DNA from: Phymatolithon calcareum
Taxonomy: Eukaryota > Rhodophyta > Florideophyceae > Hapalidiales
Direction: 5' to 3'
Assembly: GCA_977006965.1 (NCBI GenBank)
Contig: OZ345383.1
Coordinates: 1,054,001 to 1,118,000, forward strand
DNA length: 64,000 nt
The notes below the pieces were generated by a model. The model had not been told where the DNA came from. It searched no databases and saw nothing but the letters and a program-made list of their open reading frames with translations. A program made the position numbers and the translations under genes. This document shows, piece by piece, positions 33,539 through 42,977 of the stretch. Each line of letters starts with the position of its first letter. The stretch's first letter is position 1.

Positions 33539-34177
33539 AGTTTGGTTGCTTGCATGCATGGCGTTATTTGAATCATGCTAATGGTGCCTTTTGAACTTGT
33601 CCGTGTTCAAATCGTTGCACTTTCAAGGTAGTTGGCAATCACATCATTGCATAAAGCCTTGTGTGTCATTTTGCTCGCGAACGAGTTTGCACATTTTCGA
33701 GGCGCGTCGTCGAGTGCCGGGTTCGGAGTTGTGTATCGACTGAGAAGATGCATTCCTAATTGTGGTTTATCATTCTGGTCTAGAGGCATTCATTCAACTT
33801 TTTTTTGGCGATCGATGTTCATCCTAAAGGACTTTGTGTTTATCCCACAGAATATCGCAATTTTTATTTTGTCACTCTGTATCGCACATCTGCTGCACAA
33901 TTGTCGTAGTGCGGGTTTCCGAACACGAATTGCTGACAAACATGCATGTTCTAGACGTACATGTAAGACTTGAGAGTCAAGTCATAGCACTCGAGTTTGA
34001 TGTCAACAGCTACGATTCAGTCATCATCATGATCATGTGGCGTTCCGGCGACAGTACAGTCGCAGTCCACACTGGACAGGTGTTGCCAGGAACTATTGCC
34101 GTTACAACAAATTCGGAGCCGCAGTTTTTCATAATTTCGTGTTTCGTAATTGTTGCTCGCACACTCACACCCACCTG
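33539..34177. other. Intergenic
   Basis: No gene recognised between the Pro-rich membrane protein and the TATA element of the coiled-coil gene. Confidence 0.4.
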
Positions 34178-34185
34178 TATAAAAG
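34178..34185 (+). promoter_or_regulatory. TATA box of the coiled-coil gene
   Basis: TATAAAAG lies 53-60 bases before the ATG at 34238, a position consistent with a short 5' leader. Confidence 0.6.
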
Positions 34186-34237
34186 GTGTACATCCCCAAC
34201 ACAGCGCCTTGCCTCGTTTCGCACAACACCTCCAAGC

Positions 34238-34672
34238 ATGGAGGTGACGGTGAAAGAGTTGCTTGAGATCGTCCGCGAAACAACGCAAGAATGGAACGAG
34301 AGAGGCAAGGCACACGCCGATGAAATCGCAGAGGTCAGCGACATCATGGAGGATGTCATTGAGATGCAGCGCAGAAATGAGCAAATTGAAGCGCATAAAA
34401 ATAACATCACGTTGCTGGAGAAACAGAATCAGTTGGTCGTACTGGACATTAAGGAACGTGCTCTCAGTGCGGAATTGCAACGTAATGAGGTGCAGGCGCA
34501 TGCTCTACTAAGCTCGCTTGCTCGCACGATGACCCAACGTCGCACGAGGGATCGGCGCAGAGGTGTCAATGGCGTGCGCAAGCTGGAGAATCGTCGTCGT
34601 CGAAGGTGGATTGTGTCCAAGGGCAAGGTGAGTTTAGAGTTTTCTCCCAAGCCTGCGAAACGAATTGAATAG
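34238..34672 (+). CDS. Small coiled-coil protein with basic tail
   Basis: A 144-residue product starting MEVTVKELLEIVRETTQEWN. The start is the first ATG after a TATA box; the open frame runs further upstream, but that part includes the TATA region and is not coding. Residues 1-95 are highly charged and heptad-like (ELLEIV, EIAEVSDIMEDVIEMQ, ITLLEKQNQLVVLDI), predicting a coiled coil. Residues 97-125 are strongly basic (TRDRRRGVNGVRKLENRRRR), which could bind nucleic acid or act as a nuclear signal. I recognise no family. It is convergent with the Nudix gene, with 216 bases between the stop codons. Confidence 0.6.
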   Translation: MEVTVKELLEIVRETTQEWNERGKAHADEIAEVSDIMEDVIEMQRRNEQIEAHKNNITLLEKQNQLVVLDIKERALSAELQRNEVQAHALLSSLARTMTQRRTRDRRRGVNGVRKLENRRRRRWIVSKGKVSLEFSPKPAKRIE

Positions 34673-34888
34673 GCGCACCTTCCCGTGTGGTTGGCACATT
34701 CTGCTACTGGGAGCAACGGTTAAGAAATTTGGGCATCTTTCTCAACTGGGGGAATGAGAAGTACAGTAAGGTCTATTGGTATCTTGCAGAAGATACAGTA
34801 TATGGTCCAGTCTGGCGCATCGGACAGGCGAAAATGAGAATGAAAGAATGTGTGAACACTTTGATTAAAATTTTAGTCAATATCTTTG

Positions 34889-35776
34889 TTATTCCAAGGC
34901 ACTAACCTTCTTTCTTTCTTTCAGCACTACTGTACTCCGACTTTTAAAATCAATCCACAACTCAAGAGCACCCATGCACTCCGGCATGAGCCTCAACCCC
35001 CGAAACGCCCCTTCATCGTACACACACCTCAGCTCATCCACTGGTATCAAAAACAAACCACAACTCTCCTCCTCTCGCACGTTTCCCTTTACATATTGCT
35101 CACGTACAGTGTGCGCATCCACCGTCACATGCATGTAGAACACCTGACAAACCTTCGCATCCCGCGACCTTGCAACAAGTCCAAGACACCGCATACCCTT
35201 CGCCGCCCCAGTCTGCTCCTTCTCCAAAAAAAGCTCTTCCAGCACCTCTCTCCACGCAGCATTCCACAATTCTTCACACACGATTTTGTCCACGCCTTCT
35301 CCCTCAACATCAGCGCCAAGTTGCATCTCATCCGGCTCCGGATGTCCACCAGGAAACACGGCCGTCCCCTCGCCCTCTCCAACCCTCCCAGCGCGATGCA
35401 GGAGTGCGACACATGCATCGCTTGTCTCCACGATGATAGTATTACCAAGAGGACGCGCGAGCGCAGCAATGCCGAAAGTTTCCAATGGTCTCGACACCCC
35501 GTGAGTGCCCTGAAATGTGCGGTAATCCGTTTTCCCCAGCATTAACGTGAGAGTGTTCTCTGTCGCTGAGTAGTTGCAATCGGAGTAGCGGAATTTCGTC
35601 CCATTGAACATCGATGGGTTACGCGCTAAGGCGGCCTGCCACCGCGATTCAATTCCATCCTCGAGCTTCCGATCCGTGTGTGGCGCACGTCCGTATCGCT
35701 CTGGTGCGAAGTGAACGCAGAAATTTGCCGAAGAAGTATTGGCGAAAAGCACGTCGAAGCCTCCGCATCCATCCAT
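34889..35776 (-). CDS. Nudix hydrolase of NUDT22/AtNUDX9 type
   Basis: Nudix enzymes cleave nucleoside diphosphates linked to another group; human NUDT22 acts on UDP-glucose and UDP-galactose. The 295-residue product has the lead-in TLTLMLGKTDYRTFQGTHG and the Nudix box beginning FPGGHPEPDE (141-150). It continues after about 23 extra residues as AAWREVLEELFL (R176, E180, E181). That split box with an insertion and the GGHPEP start are characteristic of the NUDT22/NUDX9 branch, not of MutT. No transit peptide is obvious, so it is probably cytosolic. It is transcribed divergently from the DUF4079 gene, 353 bases apart. Subfamily call is by motif; substrate is inferred from relatives. Confidence 0.8.
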   Translation of the reverse strand: MDGCGGFDVLFANTSSANFCVHFAPERYGRAPHTDRKLEDGIESRWQAALARNPSMFNGTKFRYSDCNYSATENTLTLMLGKTDYRTFQGTHGVSRPLETFGIAALARPLGNTIIVETSDACVALLHRAGRVGEGEGTAVFPGGHPEPDEMQLGADVEGEGVDKIVCEELWNAAWREVLEELFLEKEQTGAAKGMRCLGLVARSRDAKVCQVFYMHVTVDAHTVREQYVKGNVREEESCGLFLIPVDELRCVYDEGAFRGLRLMPECMGALELWIDFKSRSTVVLKERKKVSALE

Positions 35777-36129
35777 GCTGCGTTACAGGCGCCGCTGCAC
35801 ATCGCGCCCCTTCGGAGCACAATAATTGTGAAGAATGCGATCGATCCTGCGATGCATACGTGGGATTGAAAAAGGTTTAAACTTTTGAGATTTTCCAAAA
35901 ATATCGTCGAAACCTCGAAAGCTGCATTGCTTTTCAGTTTACGTTGTGCAAAAGCGTTATCCAATGGGAATCCAATGGGAACGCCCAACCTGCCACGTAG
36001 ACCCTCAGAAGATTTCCCCAAAACGCCTCCTCGTTCTCCGAGGTCACGCTGCAGATTGAGGGTCGCGGAAATCCAATTCCCGCAGCTACCATACTTTTCC
36101 ACCTGCATTCGATCGTGTGCATGCTCGCG

Positions 36130-36879
36130 ATGACATTCTCCGCCTTCATCCCGGCCGCCGTGCCATCGACGCGCATCCATCCCGTGTCAAGACCTTCATA
36201 TCGCATCACCGTACGCTGTGAATGCGCGCCATCGCGTCGTGCGCGCACAGCATCACCGCCAGCGTCCCCGTCCCCCGTCGCTCCATCCCCATCTCCCACA
36301 ACAACCGACAATGAATCACCGTCCAATTTCGCGGACACAATGACCTCCCTCGGTGTAACTCTCGCAGCGCTCTATCTCGGTCTGCAAATCTCCCCAGCAT
36401 TCGCCGTGCCCGAGGTGCTCGTGGAAACCTTTAAATCGAAGCCGATATCACTCGTGCATCCCACCGTCATGTGGACGATATTCGGAACCACATTGTACAC
36501 ATTCTATCTCGGCTGGCAGTCGCGCAGCATCCGCAGTGCGGAACCGGCGGTGCGGAAAGAGCTTATAAAATCACGTGTGACGCAGCGCCATTTCGAGACC
36601 TCCGCCACACTATTTGCCGTCATGACTGTTGCTACTTTTAGCGGTATGGCTAACACGTACGCTCGTACGGGAAAACTCTTCCCTGGCCCTCATCTGTACT
36701 CCGGGCTCGGACTTGTGGCCCTCATGGCCACTATGATCGCCTTCGTCCCGCGCATGCAGAAGGGGCAGAATTCGGCGCGAAATGTACACTTTACGCTTGC
36801 ATTCCCTGTTGTCGCATTATTTGCATGGCAGGCACAGTCGGGCATGGCGATTGTCTACAAACTGCTCGGCTGGGAATAA
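36130..36879 (+). CDS. DUF4079 plastid membrane protein
   Basis: DUF4079 proteins occur in cyanobacteria, algae and plants; their function is not established. The 249-residue product starts MTFSAFIPAAVPSTRIHPVS, and two other in-frame ATGs lie just upstream. Residues 1-65 are Ser/Pro/Arg-rich like a transit peptide. A second hydrophobic segment (about 74-92) ending SPAFA resembles a thylakoid-type signal with a cleavage site. The domain has HPTVMWTIFGTTLYTFYLGW (110-129), RVTQRHFETSATLF, SGMANTYARTGKLFPGPHLY (171-190), VPRMQKGQNSARNVHF and QAQSGMAIVYKLLGWE. About four membrane helices are present. Plastid membrane location is a strong inference. It is convergent with the LYR-motif gene. Confidence 0.88.
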   Translation: MTFSAFIPAAVPSTRIHPVSRPSYRITVRCECAPSRRARTASPPASPSPVAPSPSPTTTDNESPSNFADTMTSLGVTLAALYLGLQISPAFAVPEVLVETFKSKPISLVHPTVMWTIFGTTLYTFYLGWQSRSIRSAEPAVRKELIKSRVTQRHFETSATLFAVMTVATFSGMANTYARTGKLFPGPHLYSGLGLVALMATMIAFVPRMQKGQNSARNVHFTLAFPVVALFAWQAQSGMAIVYKLLGWE

Positions 36880-37041
36880 GTATGCTCACGTCACACGTGG
36901 TCGGTTGTTGAATGGCACACGGATGTCCGCCCGATTGGAATTCAGCCTTCAGTAGTGTTCGTAGACGGAGAAGAACAGTAAATATGTCCAATGATTTATA
37001 TAGCTGTCCTGTCGATCAGATTCATGCCCTAAAGTTTTCGT

Positions 37042-37332
37042 TCATTTACCACGGTCGGTTCTGATTTCAGAAGCGCGTACTTCGTAGTTTCCACGCGCAT
37101 TCAGCGGCGCTTGTACAACATTGTTTCGAAGAAAGTCAACGGTTTCCTGCGCGGACGCCAGCCGCTCTTCTAGGGATGCGCCCTCGTTGGCCGTCACTTC
37201 CGCACTGCCCTTGTCAAACTCCACGCGAGTTGCGTTTTGCGCGCTTGCGATCATTTCCGCATCGCCCCGGAACGCAAACCGCTGCGCGCGCAGCACCGCT
37301 CGATACGCTGAGCGCACCGCGACTGCGCTCAT
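37042..37332 (-). CDS. LYR-motif complex III assembly factor, LYRM7/Mzm1-like
   Basis: Mzm1/LYRM7 holds the Rieske iron-sulfur protein in the mitochondrial matrix before it joins complex III. The product is 96 residues, normal for this family. It begins MSAVAVRSAYRAVLRAQRFA; AYR at residues 9-11 occupies the LYR position, as in fungal Mzm1. FRGDAEMIASAQNATRVEFD follows, closely resembling the Mzm1 pattern of FxNDAxxLxxAR. A second helix LEERLASAQETVDFLRNNVV and the C-terminal QAPLNARGNYEVR complete the family layout. Single exon, convergent with the DUF4079 gene 162 bases away. The identification is by motif and length; other LYR proteins are less similar. Confidence 0.82.
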   Translation of the reverse strand: MSAVAVRSAYRAVLRAQRFAFRGDAEMIASAQNATRVEFDKGSAEVTANEGASLEERLASAQETVDFLRNNVVQAPLNARGNYEVRASEIRTDRGK

Positions 37333-37859
37333 CGCGCTGCGCTTTCGTCTTCCTGCGTCGCGCCTGGACGCGGAGTGCGCATCTATGATTAGGTCACAGG
37401 TATGATATCAAGTTCAGTAGCGGAAATTAATCAACCAGGCTTTACAGTTTCTGTTCCTCGTCGCTTCCCTTGGTGAAGAGAGCAAAAAAGAAAACCGCCA
37501 TGTTTGCAGACTCGCAGTGTCTTGGGGTGAGACCGGAAGCGTGTTTGATTGGAATTAGCTCGCGCTGAATGCGAAAATATTGATGAAGTTATTCACGTTT
37601 GGAATTAATGAGACGACGATAATGTGCACTCTTTGGATGGCCGTCCTCGAAAGGATGAGGAGAACGATCATAATCGATAACGTCAAAACGGTTGGATTCT
37701 AAAAGCGACCGAAAGAAAAAGTCATCCTCTCGCAGCAGGAATCGGAGCAGACGACGTTAGGATAATATTTTCTTACGATCGCTGGTAGAATCCAAACGTT
37801 TTTGAAGTTGTCGATCCCGATCGTTCTATTCATCCTATACGCGGTCTGAAAAGCCTAAA
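37333..37859. other. Intergenic with dispersed repeat
   Basis: Upstream region of the LYR gene. About 37555-37800 shares blocks with 43395-43660 (for example GAAAATATTGATGA-GTTATTC and AACGGTTGGATTCT), but in swapped order. This indicates a decayed, rearranged repeat. Confidence 0.5.
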
Positions 37860-39807
37860 CTGTGCGACACATTAGGCGAACGAGCTGCCATGACGAATGC
37901 TACACGGTCCGAAATGCAGATCTTCATGGCCAAAATGCGCGTGAACCGCGCACTCAAGCACGCCGTTCCTGCAGCCTCGGATAGATCCTACGAACTCGGA
38001 GAACAAGTCCTCGTGTGGCGAGAGAAAGTTGTCAACAACCGTATAGAAGAATGGCTTGGTCCTTTTCCAGTCCTTGGAATGGATTCCCGTAAGAAGCTTG
38101 TCTATGTTCAAGACGTTGAAATCGGAAATGCGCGACCGTTTTCGGTCACGCAAGTCAAACGGTACAACACGCCTGTGGAAGTTGCCCACTCATTCCTCAT
38201 TGATGTACACCACGGACTCTCGCACTTCTCATACTCAGACACCGATCCTGATCCTGTCTATCTTACGGAAGTTCTCAATCCGAAAGACCCGCGAGCGATA
38301 ACTCCCGAAATGACCGCGGCGAAACGCGCAGAGATTTGAGGACTTCTAGAACCGGGAACTATTAGTATCATTTTGCGCGAAGAAGTTCCACCGGACAGAA
38401 CGTACTACCCGGTCGATTCGTCCTTACCATAAAGTCCTCGGATACTAACAAGATCAAGTTCAAGGCACGCTACGTCATAGGCGGTCAACGCGATCGTATG
38501 AAGGACATGGCGGTTTACAGCGCTGCTATGCTCCAACCGCAGTCTATCCCTCTGCTTCTCGCCCTCGGTACGATTCATGGCTTCGACATCTGGACATCCG
38601 ATGTCCAGCAACACCGACGCCGATGTCCGTAAGATGACTCGTAAGCGTACAATGGAGGATAAGAACAGGTTCAATCGGCCGAGCCGCTTTCGCGTGACAT
38701 CTTTATCACAAAGCCCGTCCCTGAGTTCGAGCTTAAGCTGAATCAGTGCCTTAAGCTTCTCAAACCACTGTACGGGCTCTGTGACTCTGGCGATCTATGA
38801 CAAAAGACCCTGGACGAGCATCACCCGAATGACTTGGGAATGTATCCCTTCCGCTCTGACCCCGCCCTCTACAAACATATGGCAGACGGACTACTCACGG
38901 GTTTGAGCGCTGGCTATATGGACGATCTTCTCCGCACCGGCTCCCCACAGTTCCGCGAACTCGCTAAGCACTCAAACGAGCGCTTTGAAATTGGCGAGGA
39001 TAAGGAGATCCCTTGCACCTTTACCGGATTCTCTCTTCAGTACCAGCGACATGGTTCGCTCGTCCAGCACCAGAACTTCTACTTACAGAAGCTAGAAGCC
39101 CTACCGCTCGACTCTTTGTTCAAGGATTTCCGGTCCATGCGCATGCGCCTGGCCTGGCTCGCCAATACGCGCCCAGATTGCCTCTTTGAGATCTCTCAAA
39201 TGGCGCAGGTAACTGAGGACCGCTTCCAAAACGAGAAGTCTTCCCTCATACGCCACTTGAACCGTGCTACAAGGTTCGCAATCGACCACCGTATGCCCTT
39301 CAAGGTACCCAAGCTTCGCCGACGCCTCGTTCGCGAACAATCACGATCTCTCCGCACAGCTTGACCACATCTGCTTCCTCGAAGATAGGCACGGGAAGTC
39401 TGTCCCCATCAACTTTAAGTCCTACAAATATCAGCGCGTGGTTTGTTCGGCAATGGCGGGCGAGGTCATTGCGTTCAGCGATTTGTTCGACGTGTCCAGC
39501 AGCTTGTGTGCCGAGCTCGGTGAGCATTTACGGGCGCTACATCCCGCTCCAGCTTCTGACATACTCCGAGAGTCTCTTCGATGTCATCTCCAAAGGTTCT
39601 ATGACTTCAGAAAATCGTACGATGCGCGATATCGCAGCCGCTAGAGAAGGATTCCTCGATAAAGTGATTTCGGACGTTGGTTTCTTGCGCAGCTCACGTA
39701 ACCTTGCGGACGGTCTCACCGAGACTATGTCGCAAACTGCACTTCAGAAAGTTGTGTCCTCAGAATCTCTTACTGTTCATCCTGAGCAGTGGATCATTCG
39801 CGACTAA
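37860..39807 (+). pseudogene. Ty1/copia-type retrotransposon pol remnant
   Basis: In order along the plus strand: an integrase C-terminal region (SYELGEQVLVWREKVVNNRI, EEWLGPFPVL), the reverse transcriptase start (KARYVIGGQRDRMKDMAVYS, LLLALGTIHGFDIWTSDV), [14 protein letters not shown], the catalytic YMDDLL at about 38918-38935, and RNase H (AMAGEVIAFSDLFD, then LLTYSESLFDVISKGSMTSE, RNLADGLTETMSQ). It ends at the stop 39805-39807. The domains lie in different frames and are broken by frameshifts and stops (around 38340, 38620, 38800 and 39330), so it is dead. The integrase core, gag and LTRs were not found. Confidence 0.88.
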
Positions 39808-41423
39808 GGCCACAGTTCTATTTGTTTTTATTTATTCCAATTCGTTATCCCCTTCGCTCTACCTAATCCAATGAATGCTGTGCCTCAAGTGTGTCACACG
39901 CAATGTTTATTTTCCTTTCACCTCCCTCACCTCGCACACCCTCAAATTAGTCGCGTCATCTCACCCGCATCGCTCGAGTATTCGCCGAAAGTACAAGCGG
40001 GAAGGTCTCCTCCGAGTCAATGATCACGCCATGGTTCGCGTCAACAACCACGACATGATCAACTCAGGAATCTTCCCGCAACCGAACAAACAAGACCCCT
40101 TCGCGCACTGCGCAAATCGCTTCGAATGCCGCGTGTCTGTTGCCGCACTCCACTGCACGCTGCAGATGGCCGACTTGCACAATTTGACAACCGATCACCG
40201 ACTCTCTGGCATCATCCAGTATTACTCTCAACGGCTTGAGGCTTCGATGCAGCCGTGCATCGCGCTCAACGCGATTGCGTACGGGTAGCGCTGTATCACC
40301 TCCGGCCGCCGCATATACGTCATTTATAAGCGCTGCTAGGACACAACCGTGCGTCGCGACTTCAAGCATCAGCATCCTGTGCACATGTCCGGCCAACGAA
40401 TTGCCCCGCGAGCGAAAATCCCAGCGATGACGACCGCCCGGCCCGGGTGCCTTTGTAAAAAGCCGCACATGCCCCGCGATGACTTCTTGACGACTCTTCT
40501 GGGCGTCCTGCCTGAGGTAGCGAGCTGCCGGCACGAAACACATGAGCCCGCTGAGACCCGTTGCGATATCGTGCGTTGGAAGCTCCATCCTTCAGCGTCT
40601 TGCATCACGGAAGATTTCGCCGTCCCAATCAACGGGATGGGTACCCTTCGTGGCCGGCTTTCGCTTGGGCAGAGGCATGGCAACGCCGGAGGCCATTCAA
40701 GACCGTTCTTGTCAACAGTGTTATCCCCCAGCGCGAGCGACTCCACGATCCAGCGGCCGTCGCTGGCGTGAGTCCCGCGCGACGGTAGCGTCCTCGAAGA
40801 CCAGGCCAGACCGCCGGAGAGCTCCCAGACAGCTCTGATCCACGACTCCAGCCGCCCGCCACCGCCTCGCGCGCCCGCGCTGCCTCCATGCCCACCGTCA
40901 CGCCGTACACTGCACCTCGCCCATCATCGCCGGCGCCTTGCTCGACGGGAGCACTTGTTGGGGATCTTCCGAGGATACCTCGCCGGCCCAGCCGGCCCGC
41001 ATTCTGGCGGCCATTGTCCGCGCCTGTGCGCGCGAACGGCGCTTCCGGAGATGCTTTTGATGGCTGCAGTACGGTCTCCACCGTTGCCGTCGCGCGCATA
41101 TTATTATGTGCCGCGTCCGTGCGGCCACCGCAAAGGCCGCGCACCACTCCCGTCCCGTCGGCTGTGTGCGCAATGCCCGCAGCACCACCATCAGGAACAC
41201 AGCCCTCCCCGCACGCCCCACGGCGCCCGCGTGTTCTTCTTTCCCGGCGGCGGCGTGCAGCGCCGACGCCCGTTTTGCCAATTCTCAGCTGCGGCGCGTG
41301 CGCCGAATTGCAAGCGCGCGCCCATGCATTGCCGTCCCATCCATGCTCGGGGCGCAACCTGGAGAACCAGGAAACGCATCTCGGCACGCTACAAGTCATT
41401 TTTGGACGACAGAGATAGACAAA
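39808..41423. other. Unexplained GC-rich stretch between retroelement remnants
   Basis: Long frames overlap on both strands (minus 40629-41447, plus 40888-41418, minus 40064-40588), which is expected in GC-rich DNA lacking A/T-rich stops. None gives a product I recognise. The part from about 40800 to 41380 is visibly more GC-rich than its flanks. Confidence 0.35.
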
Positions 41424-42003
41424 ATGGCCCTGAAGCGAAAGAAACACTGCCGGAAAGCGAGATCATCCCACTCACTGAAAGGCTGGGGTCGTTACCACGA
41501 GTGTAAGTACCAAGTCAGAACCTTGGTGAACAAGGGGAACAAAGAACAGTATCAAGAATACGTTGCCGAACTCAAGGAGAAGGACGACCAAACGGTTTTG
41601 ATGCAACTTTGCAAGATGAAAAAGAAAATTCGAAGAAGAGGGCTAAGAAACAAGATGACAGGAAGCCCCATCTTGGTGATTTGTCATAGCGCCAAAAGGT
41701 GGCAACCCGGACTAAGAAACTTCTCCTGCCCCGAGGACTTGAGGACAATTATTGAAGCGGCCATCCGAAAAGCACCAAACGGAAAGCCTCCGGGCGTAGA
41801 CGAGGTGAAGACTGAAATGCTGAAAAGTCGATATACCGCTCAACGCTGAAGTGCTCACAGCCCTATGGGAAGCCTATAGATGTTGTGGAGACACGCCTCT
41901 GCACTGGCAGAAAGCATTCCTCGTCCCAATACACAAGAAGGGGGCGCATGAGGACCGCCCGATTTCCCTGCTAAGTCAAGCAAGGATGGATGGATGTGAG
42001 TTT
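41424..42003 (+). pseudogene. LINE reverse transcriptase fragment
   Basis: The frame ending at 41849 reads TIIEAAIRKAPNGKPPGVDE then VKTEMLK, the conserved opening of LINE reverse transcriptase. After a frameshift near 41830-41850 it continues LTALWEAYRCCGDTPLHWQK, AFLVPIHKKG and RPISLL. The catalytic palm region that should follow is absent. This is a 5'-truncated and 3'-broken copy. Confidence 0.75.
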
Positions 42004-42044
42004 ACTTCAAGCTCTCGCTGTCTATTTAGCACCTGAGAGGCTTA

Positions 42045-42518
42045 TCATAGGGCTAAAACGCGTTGCCTACATTTCAAATTCGTGTTCTTGGGACAGGTCT
42101 CCTGGATTGCATCGACGGCGCTTTGCAATCTTGTTTCTTCTTGCTCTGAGAAGGATTGTTTAGACATGAGAATAGACATCTCACTTAGCACGTGATCGAG
42201 TGCGCGGTCTTCTAATCTCTTGTTCTCTTGATGACGGTATGGGAAGCGATGGAATAGCCAGTGGGTGCACAGGAGCCTGTACTTCGCTTTCTTGAGACGG
42301 AGGAGAGGTTCGAGTTCGTTCCGTATTCGATTGGGAGGGCGTCTGTCTTCACTGCCAAGCGATAGTGCCGACAGACAGTGTTTCCACTCCTCTCTCGCCA
42401 TTTCAAGGGTTATTTTCCTTACGTTAGTTTCGGCGTTGACATATCTTGCGAACGATTCCGTCGTATTAGATAGGAGAGCTTTATGGAGCACGTCGTTGGA
42501 CTCGTTGATTATAGCCAA
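42045..42518 (-). CDS. Unassigned open frame, possibly retroelement debris
   Basis: A 157-residue minus-strand frame containing EMAREEWKHCLSALSLG and LLRLKKAKYRLLCTHWLFHR. It is helical and charged, like the linker found before the reverse transcriptase in some LINEs. No diagnostic motif is present. The same frame, broken by a stop at 42603, runs back into the bZIP-derived fragment at 42707. Low confidence that it is a gene. Confidence 0.25.
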   Translation of the reverse strand: MAIINESNDVLHKALLSNTTESFARYVNAETNVRKITLEMAREEWKHCLSALSLGSEDRRPPNRIRNELEPLLRLKKAKYRLLCTHWLFHRFPYRHQENKRLEDRALDHVLSEMSILMSKQSFSEQEETRLQSAVDAIQETCPKNTNLKCRQRVLAL

Positions 42519-42706
42519 GCGTTTTTGGCCTGTGGGAAGTCCTAAGGCGTATTTTCTTCGCTGGTTCTAAGTGCTGATGAACTTGGCGCTGAGGTGCGCT
42601 TGTCAAAGATGAATCGATTCGATTCGACAGATGCCTCTGAATCTTGATTGCATGTTTTTGCACCAAGAACCGAAAAGTCTTGAGAAAAGTTTTCTTCGAG
42701 AGCGAA

Positions 42707-42977
42707 GTCGTAGAGCTTGTGTCTGACCTATTAGAATGTTCACTGCACGTCCCATACTCTTGCCATTATGCCATCCGCCAGGTAACATGCGTGTACCACA
42801 ACCGCCCATAAGTGACTGTCCCGCCTCGGTGCGAAACATTCCCCTTCGCGCGTAAATCGCGGCACCGCGACTTGCCGCAATGCTTGGCTGCGGACTGTTA
42901 TGCCGGCAGCTTGGGGGATTCCAATCGGTGCTCCGATTTGTTCCGCGGAGAGACTGCAAGGAACTGACGGCAAGTAG
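42707..42977 (-). pseudogene. Fragment copied from the Gln-rich bZIP-like gene (48287-50902)
   Basis: The minus frame reads QPSIAASRGAAIYARRGMFR then GGWHNGKSMGRAVNI. This matches the stretch just before the basic region of family member 2 (QPSIAASRGAAMYARSGMFR, GGWHNGKSMGRAVNI). Nucleotide similarity runs over about 270 bases (to about 48571-48848) and stops abruptly at both ends. The basic region and zipper are replaced by unrelated sequence, so this is a non-functional partial duplicate lying among retroelement debris. Confidence 0.85.

Noticed and set aside
40064-41447. Long overlapping ORFs on both strands (up to 272 codons)
   Set aside because: Overlap on opposite strands in GC-rich DNA, Arg/Ala/Gly-biased translations and no recognised motif; likely chance frames.
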